64,000 nt of DNA, taken from an uncultured Clostridium sp. (GTDB lineage: Bacteria; Bacillota; Clostridia; TANB77; CAG-508). Shown piece by piece: positions 18,706 through 26,599 of the stretch. Position 1 is the stretch's first letter, and each line of letters starts with the position of its first letter. The notes under the pieces are model-generated. The model worked only from the letters and a program-made list of their open reading frames with translations, had not been told where the DNA came from and searched no databases. The stretch lies in the NCBI GenBank assembly GCA_900553985.1, contig USFW01000007.1:1-64000 (forward strand). Direction: 5' to 3'. Made by a program: the position numbers and the translations under genes.

Positions 18706-18968
18706 TGATCAATAAATACTTTTTCATTAGGATGATACATATCTAATTTTTCTCTTGCCATTTCTTCTATAAATTCTAAAGAATTGACATCTTCTTTTTT
18801 CTTAGTTAGTTCATCTCTATTTTGTTTTTCTTCTTCTACACTTTGAGCTAATTCTTGAGTTGATTCACTATATTGGTTTAAAATTTTTTGTTGATTTATT
18901 AATGTAAAAATTACATATATTAAAATTATAAAAATAATTATGTTTCTAATTATTTTGTTCTTCTTCAT
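18696..18968 (-). CDS. divIC: Septum formation initiator DivIC/FtsB family
   Basis: Small bitopic division protein, 90 residues: a short basic N-terminus, one membrane helix (about 9-27) and a coiled coil (29-65). It ends with the family signature LEFIEEMAREKLDMYHPNE-VFID. It stabilises the FtsL/DivIB subcomplex at the septum. Its place after yabP and yabQ is the conserved Bacillus/Clostridium order, which supports divIC rather than ftsL. Confidence 0.92.
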   Translation of the reverse strand: MKKNKIIRNIIIFIILIYVIFTLINQQKILNQYSESTQELAQSVEEEKQNRDELTKKKEDVNSLEFIEEMAREKLDMYHPNEKVFIDQGK

Positions 18969-19037
18969 AAGTATTCTCCTTGATTTTTCATTCTATTTAT
19001 TATATTCTACAATAACAATAAAAATCCTTCTCTTTTT

Positions 19038-19619
19038 TTAACTTTTTTGCAAATTTATTGTATCTTTTTGCTTTTTTTGTAATATTTTTTTCTTTGGAAT
19101 TTTATACTTGGATTTTTTAGTGGTTTTATTCGTATTTTTTAAAATATTGTCATTTTTTATTGCATATGTAGTTTTGCTACTTTTGATGTTCTTTATATTT
19201 TTTCTAATATTTATAATTACGAATAGTATTGGCTTAAATATTACCTTCTTTAATATCTTAAATGTTTTTATTAAAGGTTTATAGATTATTTCAAATAATT
19301 TCAAAAAGATTCTTTTTATCACATTTATGATTTTTACATTTATCTTAATTAAATAAGAACTTATTGTACAAATATATAATACAAAGCCTAAAATCACTGC
19401 TAAAAACATAAAAAAACGAAGCTCTCCATTGTTATATGTAAATATAGAATAAAATAAAATGATTGACGTTATTATCCAAAATAAGAAATCTTCTATATAT
19501 GTAACAAAATCGGAAGTTTTTATGGTTTTGCGTAGAATCCTAAATATATCAAATATAATACCTATTAGGACACCATCAATTGTGAATATTAAAAATAATG
19601 AGGTTTGATTTATTAACAT
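19038..19619 (-). CDS. yabQ: Spore cortex biosynthesis protein YabQ
   Basis: Polytopic protein needed for spore cortex formation, normally in the outer forespore membrane. The N-terminal half holds about four hydrophobic helices, with the family segment DGVLIGIIFDIFRILRK and YIEDFLFWI. The C-terminal half is very Lys-rich and likely cytoplasmic. It lies between yabP and divIC as in Bacillus subtilis, where yabP and yabQ are sigma-E controlled. Confidence 0.92.
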   Translation of the reverse strand: MLINQTSLFLIFTIDGVLIGIIFDIFRILRKTIKTSDFVTYIEDFLFWIITSIILFYSIFTYNNGELRFFMFLAVILGFVLYICTISSYLIKINVKIINVIKRIFLKLFEIIYKPLIKTFKILKKVIFKPILFVIINIRKNIKNIKSSKTTYAIKNDNILKNTNKTTKKSKYKIPKKKILQKKQKDTINLQKS

Positions 19620-19751
19620 ATATTATGCCTCCACTAAGTTTTGATGAACTATAAATTCAAAATTAATTTAATATAATTATATATTAATAATATATAAAGG
19701 TTTGTAAAACTTGCTTTAAATATTATCTACTAAAATACATAATGAAATCTC

Positions 19752-20051
19752 TTACTTAAATATTTTACTCATAAAACTTGTTTTTTCTTTTTCTGATTCC
19801 TTATTACTATATGATAATAAAGATATTGTTCCTTCTACCATTACTTCTGATGTATCAATACTTAATTTATTTATTCTTAAATTTTCTCCCTTCACTGTCA
19901 AAAGCCCAAGTTCTGTTTCGACCATTACAACTTGGTCATCAAAACTTAATACATCTAATACTCCTGATATACTTAGTTTTCCTCTATTTTCTAATATTAA
20001 ATTTTGAATTACGCTTGTACTTATAGTTGTTTTTCTTTCATCTATTGTCAT
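19752..20051 (-). CDS. yabP: Sporulation protein YabP
   Basis: 99 residues, YabP/YqfC family: a beta-rich domain with RGKLSISGVLDVLSFDDQVV and TELGLLTVKGENLRINKLSI. It is needed for sporulation at the cortex stage and is expected to work with YabQ. GGAGGT precedes the ATG. A gap of 132 bases to yabQ leaves room for a separate signal. Confidence 0.93.
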   Translation of the reverse strand: MTIDERKTTISTSVIQNLILENRGKLSISGVLDVLSFDDQVVMVETELGLLTVKGENLRINKLSIDTSEVMVEGTISLLSYSNKESEKEKTSFMSKIFK

Positions 20052-20156
20052 ACTCCAATTACCTCCCTATTTTTCTATCTAAAATATATATATTCAGTGG
20101 TTGTCTTTTTTAGAACTTAACTATAATGATTTTTATATAAATTTGTGACTTTTCAA

Positions 20157-20285
20157 GAGATGATTTCGGTGATTTCGGGGTCGGAGACGAAAATCATGGT
20201 AAAATTTCAAATAATTATTTTTATTTATTTTGAATTATATATCCATGATTTTCGTCTCCGACCCCGAAATCACCGAAATCATCTC
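20157..20285. repeat. Perfect 43-bp inverted repeat
   Basis: The left arm (20157-20199, begins GAGATGATTTCGGTGATTTC) and right arm (20243-20285) are exact reverse complements, separated by 43 AT-rich bases. The arms are much richer in G and C than their surroundings and contain the internal doublet GATTTCGG-TGATTTCGG. The right arm overlaps the TGA of the HAD gene. No T run follows, so it is not an ordinary terminator. It could be a palindromic MITE, a strong mRNA 3' end stabiliser, or a protein target. Confidence 0.85.
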
Positions 20286-21066
20286 AATCTTCAATATATT
20301 TAATTAACTCTTCAACAGATTTTGTTGATTTTTTTATATTTTTCATTAATAACTCTGAACTATTTTCCATTCTAAATCCGTTATAATTTTTAAGCATCAC
20401 AAAATCCACATCATCATCTCCAACAGTATACACTACTATTTCTTCTGATAATAGAGAATACGAATTGTAACTCGAAGTAATTTCTTTAAGTAATTGCTTT
20501 ATTGCTTTTTCCTTAGTATTTTCCTTAAAATTCAAAAATAATTTTTTATTTTCTTTTATTGTTATTTCAAAATTATTTAATATAGTTTTTAGTTCTTCCT
20601 TTATAACTTTCAATGTCCCTAAATTTCCTTTTATTTTATATCCTATTATTTGTTCTGGTATAATATCATAATTATCTGTAATTCTTTCTTTATTTTGGAT
20701 TTTTATGCTATTTAAATAGTATCTTGTTATTTCTATGTTACAATATTTATCTAATATTTTTTCTATTTTATTAAAGTCTTCAATATTAAGAAAATTCTTA
20801 TATATTATTTTTCCATTATTATTAGAAATAACTGCGCCATTGTTTGTACATATAAAATCATATGGTATTTTATATTTTTCTATTTCACTAATCAATGAAG
20901 TATATCCCCTTGAAGTTGCAATAGCAAAATAATTTCCTGAATTTCTAAATTCCTTTATTTTATTTATATTGTTTAAAAGACTTATTTCATCTATATATAA
21001 AGTATTATCATAATCAGCTACTAATAATTTTTTCAGTAATATCCCCCCTATTTTTCCATAAATCAT
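20284..21066 (-). CDS. HAD-superfamily (Cof/IIB-type) phosphatase
   Basis: Mg-dependent phosphatase of the Cof/YwtE type with a C2 cap. The nucleophile motif ADYDNTLY is at about 17-24. FAIATSRGYTSL is motif II, and GDDDVDFVML is the motif IV acidic patch. The ATG at 21066 has no ribosome site. In contrast GGGGGG (21043-21048) lies six bases before a CTG at 21036 that would start LKKLLVADYDNT, so initiation at CTG is possible. It is the last gene of the radical SAM operon and overlaps the kinase-like gene upstream. It probably removes a phosphate from a pathway intermediate. Confidence 0.82.
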   Translation of the reverse strand: MIYGKIGGILLKKLLVADYDNTLYIDEISLLNNINKIKEFRNSGNYFAIATSRGYTSLISEIEKYKIPYDFICTNNGAVISNNNGKIIYKNFLNIEDFNKIEKILDKYCNIEITRYYLNSIKIQNKERITDNYDIIPEQIIGYKIKGNLGTLKVIKEELKTILNNFEITIKENKKLFLNFKENTKEKAIKQLLKEITSSYNSYSLLSEEIVVYTVGDDDVDFVMLKNYNGFRMENSSELLMKNIKKSTKSVEELIKYIED

Positions 21067-22084
21067 TTGAAGATAAATATTTTATATCTTTTAATTCTTT
21101 TTCCCAATAATTAATTGAATTTTTTACTATATCTTGAATTCTTATTAAATAATTATTTGTTATATAATGAAAGCACCAGTAACTTTGATGTGCTATTGAA
21201 GGAAAAGGTTCTTTCATAATTTTTATGATATTATACTCTTTTTCCTTTAAGTTACAATCTTCTTTTGCTATATACAAATATTTTTTATTACTATATGAAT
21301 TACCTAACTCAAATCCTATAATATTTTTAAAATAGTTTAAATTTATTGGAACTTTTTCTTGATAAGTATTTTGAATTACTTTTTTCTTAATATATTCATC
21401 TATTATTTTATTTTCAGCAAAATTTTTTCTTACATTTATTATATTGTTCACTCTATAAACTTTATTATTTATTGTAAATAAACTATCATCAGTGATGAAT
21501 GAGAAATGTTTTTCCAACAATTTTAACATAAGAGAAGTTTTTCCACAACCACTATCACTTAATATACACAATGCTGTTTTCTTTATTCCTATTGCTGAAG
21601 AGTGTAAAGGTAATATTTCAGAGATAGATGTTAAAAAATCTAGAATGATTCTATTTAAATTATCTTCATTTCCTATTAAATATATATTGTTATTACCATA
21701 TGAATAATATAGATAGAAATTATCATTGGTATATGGAAATATTGAAAAAACTTTATTCCCTCTTCTATAATATTTATTAATATGTTTTTTTAAATCATAA
21801 CCCTTATTTAGATATTTATTTAAACTATCATAAAACATTTGTAAATCTATTGGATTAAATTGTATGTATTTATCCTTACAATACTTTATAAATCTTTTAG
21901 CTTTATTATCTAATTTTATTACATGTATATTTATCTCAATATTACCATATTTTTGATTTTCTGGAATCTTGTTAAATGATAAATTCTCATATGGAAAATA
22001 ACTATATATATTAAAAATAAAATTTCCTATTTTTTCAGTTGTTCTATAAATGTTCCTATACCTCTTTTCTAAATACTTGGACAT
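21014..22084 (-). CDS. HPr-kinase-like P-loop protein of the radical SAM operon
   Basis: 356 residues. The first 140 or so match nothing I know. The centre resembles the catalytic core of HPr serine kinase and its relatives in peptide-modification clusters: LPLHSSAIGIKKTALCIL, then a P-loop SDSGCGKTSL near 178-187, then FITDDSLFTI. The usual HPr-kinase N-terminal domain is absent, so HPr is an unlikely substrate. Related stand-alone kinases phosphorylate lasso peptides; a peptide or small-molecule substrate is therefore possible. The start overlaps the previous gene by 16 bases (coupling). Confidence 0.65.
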   Translation of the reverse strand: MSKYLEKRYRNIYRTTEKIGNFIFNIYSYFPYENLSFNKIPENQKYGNIEINIHVIKLDNKAKRFIKYCKDKYIQFNPIDLQMFYDSLNKYLNKGYDLKKHINKYYRRGNKVFSIFPYTNDNFYLYYSYGNNNIYLIGNEDNLNRIILDFLTSISEILPLHSSAIGIKKTALCILSDSGCGKTSLMLKLLEKHFSFITDDSLFTINNKVYRVNNIINVRKNFAENKIIDEYIKKKVIQNTYQEKVPINLNYFKNIIGFELGNSYSNKKYLYIAKEDCNLKEKEYNIIKIMKEPFPSIAHQSYWCFHYITNNYLIRIQDIVKNSINYWEKELKDIKYLSSNDLWKNRGDITEKIISS

Positions 22085-23112
22085 ATAGGGTCTATTCTAT
22101 ATAAATTACCTTTATTAAGATTTTGTAATGCCATACACCCTTTGCCACATACTTCATTATTAGGACAAGATTTGCAATAAGATATATTGTTTTTTCGTTC
22201 TTTAATCTTTTCCTTCATTTTATTTTTGCAAATATTTTCTAACTCTATAAAATCCTTTTCTAATAATGAACCAACATCAAATCCCTCTTCTGATTTCATC
22301 AACCATGGACATGGACCTAATTTACCATCATATGTTATATTTAAAAACTGATGTCCCTTACATTCTTGTAAAACATTATCATTTCCATCTGGTCTATCGG
22401 CACGGAACACTTCTATTTTTAAATTCGATTCTTTGTCTCTATTTTTTTCAATTTTTTCGATTTTACTTGATAACTTTTCAATTAAACTTCTCTTATCCTC
22501 ATTAAAATTTTTTGCTCCTCTTCCTAATTCTGCAACTAAATAGAAACTTAATACACTTAATTTTTTATCTTCTGCAATTTTTACAACCTCTTCTAATTCT
22601 TCAACGCTTTCTTCTGTAACCATAAAACTTGCTCCTGTATTTATAGTAGAATCTTTCAATAAGTCCATAACCTTAATAAGTTTGTCATAAGAACCAGAAA
22701 CTCCTCTTAAAGAATCATGAGTATGAGCTTTTGCACCATCTAAACTTAAATGAATATAATTAACTCCTGAAGAATATAATTTATCTATTAAGTCTTCATC
22801 AAGCAATATACCATTTGTACTTAACGAAGGAACTATCCCTTTAGATGAAATATATTTACAAACCTCTACTATATCTTTTCTTAATAGTGGTTCTCCACCT
22901 GAAATCCAAATAGCTGATACATCTTTATCTTTTGAAACATTATCAATAATTTTATAAACCTCTTCTGTTGATAATTCTTTAGTTATACCTCTTTTAGTAT
23001 TTTGATAAAACAAACAATGTTTGCAATTCATATTACATCTAGGAGTAATTTCCCATAGTATTCTTGTTTTTTCATCACTTAAATTAAATGGACATGAATT
23101 CAATATCTTCAT
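22069..23112 (-). CDS. Radical SAM protein with SPASM-like C-terminus (first)
   Basis: Radical SAM enzyme of the PqqE/SPASM group, 347 residues. The [4Fe-4S] motif CNMNCKHC is at 26-33, followed by ISGGEPLLR (SAM binding) and LSLDGA. The C-terminal region has many cysteines: a single Cys in LQECKGH, CPW, then CKSCPNNEVCGKGC and a final DPIC. This is the arrangement that holds one or two auxiliary clusters. Enzymes of this kind modify peptide precursors or small peptides. The ATGA overlap with the next gene upstream shows translational coupling. Confidence 0.88.
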   Translation of the reverse strand: MKILNSCPFNLSDEKTRILWEITPRCNMNCKHCLFYQNTKRGITKELSTEEVYKIIDNVSKDKDVSAIWISGGEPLLRKDIVEVCKYISSKGIVPSLSTNGILLDEDLIDKLYSSGVNYIHLSLDGAKAHTHDSLRGVSGSYDKLIKVMDLLKDSTINTGASFMVTEESVEELEEVVKIAEDKKLSVLSFYLVAELGRGAKNFNEDKRSLIEKLSSKIEKIEKNRDKESNLKIEVFRADRPDGNDNVLQECKGHQFLNITYDGKLGPCPWLMKSEEGFDVGSLLEKDFIELENICKNKMKEKIKERKNNISYCKSCPNNEVCGKGCMALQNLNKGNLYRIDPICPSI

Positions 23113-24101
23113 ATGTTTTCCTCCTTTAATAAAGGGTCTTTTGAAAAATATGTTTTATTTCTTTCTTTACAAATTGCAGGACACCCTGTTTTATATATAT
23201 CATATCTTGCTTTTTTCATCTTATTAAAATGTTGAATAGTATCTTCTTTTATAACGTCTTTAAAATCAGTATCTTTTAGGCATTTTCTACTTGTGTAATT
23301 ACTATCCATCTTTTTAATCCATGAACAAGGAGAAACATAACCATTTGGTGATATATAGAAAAAGTTTTCACCAGCAGGGCATATACTTTTACTATTACAA
23401 AATTTTTCTTTTCTATGCATAGATACTTTTATGTTATCTTTATATTTTTCTTCATATTCTTTTATTTTTAAAACCGTTTTGTCAAAATGTTTTATATCAA
23501 CACATACATCATTATTCTCTACTAATCTTCCAACTTTTATTAACCAATTAAAAACTACTTCATCTACATCTAAAGAAATTAAAAATTTTATCATTCTTTC
23601 TAATTTATTTATATTCTTTTGCCATATAACAGTTCCAACTCTAACATAGATATTATGCTTTTTTAATAATTTTATAGCATTTATTGTAGGTCCAAAATAC
23701 TCTCCGCCTCTAAACTCATTAAAATCTTTTTCATTATCACTATCTAAACTAATATGTACTTTATTTAAATTTAAACTTGCTAATTTTTTTACAATTTCTT
23801 CAGTTAAATATGAACCATTTGTTGAAATATTACATTTAATATTGTTGGCTTTTGCCTTTTCTAAGATAGTAATAATATCCTTTCTAGAAAAAGGTTCTCC
23901 ACCTGAAAAATATATTTCTTTAACTCCATAGTCTCTTAATTCATCTAACAACTCTAAAGCTCTTTCAGTATTTAATTCATCTTTTGTATCAATTTTACTT
24001 GCAGAAGCACAACAATGTTTGCATTTATAATTACAATATTTTGTAACTTCCCAAATAACTCTTTTTTCATCTACTTGAAAAAGGCAAAATTCTTTATTCA
24101 T
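23109..24101 (-). CDS. Radical SAM protein with extra cysteines (second)
   Basis: 330 residues with the motif CNYKCKHCC at 23-31, FSGGEPFSR and ISLDSD. The C-terminal third contains CNSKSICPAGENFF, ISPNGYVSPCSW and TGCPAIC, a reduced SPASM/twitch pattern. It is paralogous to the partner gene (both begin with a W-E-[VI]-T strand before the cluster motif) but clearly diverged, so the two probably carry out different steps. It is placed second in the operon, 67 bases after the GS-like gene. Confidence 0.87.
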   Translation of the reverse strand: MNKEFCLFQVDEKRVIWEVTKYCNYKCKHCCASASKIDTKDELNTERALELLDELRDYGVKEIYFSGGEPFSRKDIITILEKAKANNIKCNISTNGSYLTEEIVKKLASLNLNKVHISLDSDNEKDFNEFRGGEYFGPTINAIKLLKKHNIYVRVGTVIWQKNINKLERMIKFLISLDVDEVVFNWLIKVGRLVENNDVCVDIKHFDKTVLKIKEYEEKYKDNIKVSMHRKEKFCNSKSICPAGENFFYISPNGYVSPCSWIKKMDSNYTSRKCLKDTDFKDVIKEDTIQHFNKMKKARYDIYKTGCPAICKERNKTYFSKDPLLKEENI

Positions 24102-24168
24102 ACTTCTCTCTCCTTTGTATTTATTAAATTGTATCTATATAAAGTTAATATTTATAAACTCCCTCTTG

Positions 24169-25401
24169 TTATATTTCACTAGAATCTTCTAATTTTTGAA
24201 TTATTTTATTTATTAATTCTTCATTTAATAATCCTTTAAAATGTTTGTTCGCTTTAACTTCTTCTATCAATTCTTTTTTTGAATAATTATCACTTTTAGC
24301 TAATTTTTCAATGTTTTTTTCAGTAGTAATCCCAAATAATCCAGCATATAGTATACATGCTATAACTAAATAGTAATTACAATCAGCATTTATTCCATTA
24401 TATATACATCTTTTACTCCACCCTATTCTATCCTTTTTTTGCTTTTCTTTGAAATATAGTGGAACTGAAATTAACGAATTGTCTCTAATAGTAGAATATT
24501 TAATAATATGTTCTTTTAATGGATAATTTGTAGAAGATTTTATTACAGCTTTTATAAACTTATTATGATATATAATTCCATTTATAAATTTCTTCCCCAA
24601 AATACTTAACTCGAATTCATCTTTTTCATCAAAAAATAAGTTTTGCTCCCTATTTCCTTTCCATAAACTAAAATGCATTGGACAACTTGAAATTTCATTT
24701 TCTTCTATATTACTAAAATCTATTCTTGTATTTTCTAAATATGCTAAATTTTCTGCAAACCATTTACAAATAAATAATTTATCTGCACTTATATTTGCTA
24801 CATCTGGAACTAAATCGATTCTATTATGATTTTTTCCATATGGCATATAATATTCTATATCGATATTTGATTCTAAAATGTTATTAACTAAATTATTATT
24901 AAATTGTGTTCGTTTGCTTACTGGTAAAGAAGAATAATAATTTTCTTTATCTATAAATTTATTCTGGCTTTCCTCAAACTCCATAGAATATATTAATTCA
25001 GGTCCTACAATTGGAGTTATTCCTATTTTTAAATATTCATCTACTACATTTTTTAATAGATTTCTTGTATCATATGGATGTTTTTTTATATCACATAATA
25101 TTATTACAGATTTTTGATTTTTGTCTTTTATAAATGGTATTTTATAAAAACTATTGCTATCTGGTAATAATACCATCCATTCACTGTTTTTTATATTTTT
25201 AAATTCTGATATCAGATTTCCATTTATGCTTATTCCATCAAACCAAGAAACATGTGTATTTCTTATTAATTCTTTAATTCCTACACTTTTAAATAGAATA
25301 TTACCAGTAAAATCTACAAATGTAAGATATATATTTTTTATTTCCTCTTTTTCTAATTCTTCTTTAATTTTTTTAATATTCTCTTCTTGTTTATTATTCA
25401 T
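24169..25401 (-). CDS. Glutamine-synthetase-fold protein with degenerate active site
   Basis: 410 residues, homologous to glutamine synthetase I over its whole length: the N-terminal FVDFTGNILFKSVG and WFDGISING; GPELIYSMEF near 130 (usual GPEPEF); NHNRIDL near 189 (usual GQHEID); PMHFSLW near 237 (usual GMHCNLSL); and NADCNYYLVIACILYAGLFGI. Several metal- or substrate-binding glutamates are replaced: the second Glu of GPExE, both Glu of the HHEVAPGQHE segment, and the Glu of the RVEVR segment. It is therefore unlikely to make glutamine. It may be a ligase with altered chemistry or a binding/scaffold protein. First gene of the radical SAM operon; AAAGGAG lies ten bases upstream. Confidence 0.72.
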   Translation of the reverse strand: MNNKQEENIKKIKEELEKEEIKNIYLTFVDFTGNILFKSVGIKELIRNTHVSWFDGISINGNLISEFKNIKNSEWMVLLPDSNSFYKIPFIKDKNQKSVIILCDIKKHPYDTRNLLKNVVDEYLKIGITPIVGPELIYSMEFEESQNKFIDKENYYSSLPVSKRTQFNNNLVNNILESNIDIEYYMPYGKNHNRIDLVPDVANISADKLFICKWFAENLAYLENTRIDFSNIEENEISSCPMHFSLWKGNREQNLFFDEKDEFELSILGKKFINGIIYHNKFIKAVIKSSTNYPLKEHIIKYSTIRDNSLISVPLYFKEKQKKDRIGWSKRCIYNGINADCNYYLVIACILYAGLFGITTEKNIEKLAKSDNYSKKELIEEVKANKHFKGLLNEELINKIIQKLEDSSEI

Positions 25402-25446
25402 ATATATTTTTATCTCCTTTCAATTTTTTAATAATAAAAATATAAC

Positions 25447-25499
25447 AAAAAAGACACACTAAAAATATGTGTTACTACATTTTTTAGTGTGTCTTTTTT
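25447..25499. terminator. Strong bidirectional terminator between pfkB-like gene and GS-like operon
   Basis: AAAAAAGACACACTAAAAA at 25447-25465 pairs perfectly with TTTTTAGTGTGTCTTTTTT ending at 25499; loop of about 14 bases. It starts one base from the PfkB stop codon. The operon promoter must lie in the roughly 45 bases left before the GS-like start, or depend on read-through of this hairpin. Confidence 0.85.
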
Positions 25500-26453
25500 C
25501 TACTTTTTACACATGCAATTGCATGTATTTTCTGGATAATAACCTGGATATAAGTGACCTCTAGCTCCTAGATAAGAAACAACTTTTGATGTTACTTTGA
25601 CAGCTTTTTCAAAAGTTTCATCTATAAACTGTTGATCTACTTTTTTGTTATTATTGTAATATTCTTGAATAACTACAGAAAGAAATGCATCTCCTGCTCC
25701 TGTGTCATCAAGTTCAATGGCTGGTTCTTTTAAAACTTTAGAATAGATTTGATGTTGATATACAAAATCTGTTCCTGATTTTCCTCTTGTTACTATTAAC
25801 AAATTAGGCTTCAAAATTTCATATAATTCAATAATAGAATCTATTCCAAATCTTGCTAATAAATGTTTCTCGACAAGCTCATTTAATTGTAAAATTTCAA
25901 ATCTTGCTTTTAAGAAGTATTCAATTTGCTTTTCTGTAAGAGATATTAATCTTTTAATTCTTCCCAAATCCAATACTTTATTGTTAGTTGTATGCAAAAT
26001 TAGTTCTGCACTTTCTAGACTAATACCGTCAAGAATCAAGATATCTCTCTTTCGTATTTTACCAATACAATATGAAAAATCAGTAAGTGGTTCTTCATAC
26101 CAAGTTTCATTGTAGCATATCGGACAAGTCTTTTGACATATATGAGTTCCATATGGTGTTGGAAGAATATGATATTTTCGGGTATCTTTATCATGTCTAA
26201 TAACATCTTTTACATCTACCCCTATATTTTTCATATGATTTAAAACAATTTCTCCTACCATATCTGAGCCACAAGCAGAGATTACTTTTGTATTACATCC
26301 CCGTGCAGCTAAATTTGCTATGACATTAAATCTTGATGCTCCTCCATCTACTTTTAACAATTTCTTTCTACCATCATCAACTTGATAATAACAATCAGCA
26401 ACTAAATCTCCTGTTGCAACAAACCGTCTTTTTGTTTGTCTTTCCATATTCAT
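25500..26453 (-). CDS. PfkB-family carbohydrate/nucleoside kinase with Cys-rich tail
   Basis: Ribokinase-fold kinase, about 315 residues. GGASRFNVIANLAARG is the substrate-binding N-motif and DDTGAGDAF (about 246-254) the catalytic C-motif with its Asp base. Two unusual features: an inserted CPICYNETW segment in the middle and a C-terminal ENTCNCMCKK. These cysteines could bind a metal. AAAAGGAGAG is better spaced for the ATG at 26447 than for that at 26453. It lies upstream of the GS/radical SAM operon on the same strand, so a joint pathway is plausible but the terminator argues for separate control. Confidence 0.85.
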   Translation of the reverse strand: MNMERQTKRRFVATGDLVADCYYQVDDGRKKLLKVDGGASRFNVIANLAARGCNTKVISACGSDMVGEIVLNHMKNIGVDVKDVIRHDKDTRKYHILPTPYGTHICQKTCPICYNETWYEEPLTDFSYCIGKIRKRDILILDGISLESAELILHTTNNKVLDLGRIKRLISLTEKQIEYFLKARFEILQLNELVEKHLLARFGIDSIIELYEILKPNLLIVTRGKSGTDFVYQHQIYSKVLKEPAIELDDTGAGDAFLSVVIQEYYNNNKKVDQQFIDETFEKAVKVTSKVVSYLGARGHLYPGYYPENTCNCMCKK

Positions 26454-26554
26454 CTCTCCTTTTTATTCTTTTATTACTTTACTACTTCATACATATTTAA
26501 TGTATATGCGAGATAGTATCATATTATTATATGCTTGTCAATTTTTTATTGTAT

Positions 26555-26599
26555 AAGCAAAAAACTAGAAAGACATTTATCTTTCTAGTTTTTTTGCTT
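26555..26599. terminator. Intrinsic terminator after the beta-CASP gene
   Basis: AAGCAAAAAACTAGAAAG (26555-26572) pairs with CTTTCTAGTTTTTTTGCTT (26581-26599). Its right end overlaps the stop codon of the metallo-beta-lactamase gene, as in other minus-strand genes here. Confidence 0.8.

Noticed and set aside
24102..24168. RiPP precursor peptide gene between the GS-like and radical SAM genes
   Set aside because: No ribosome site plus short ORF with a leader-like or Cys/Gly-rich core; the gap has stops in all useful frames. The same holds for 25402-25446.
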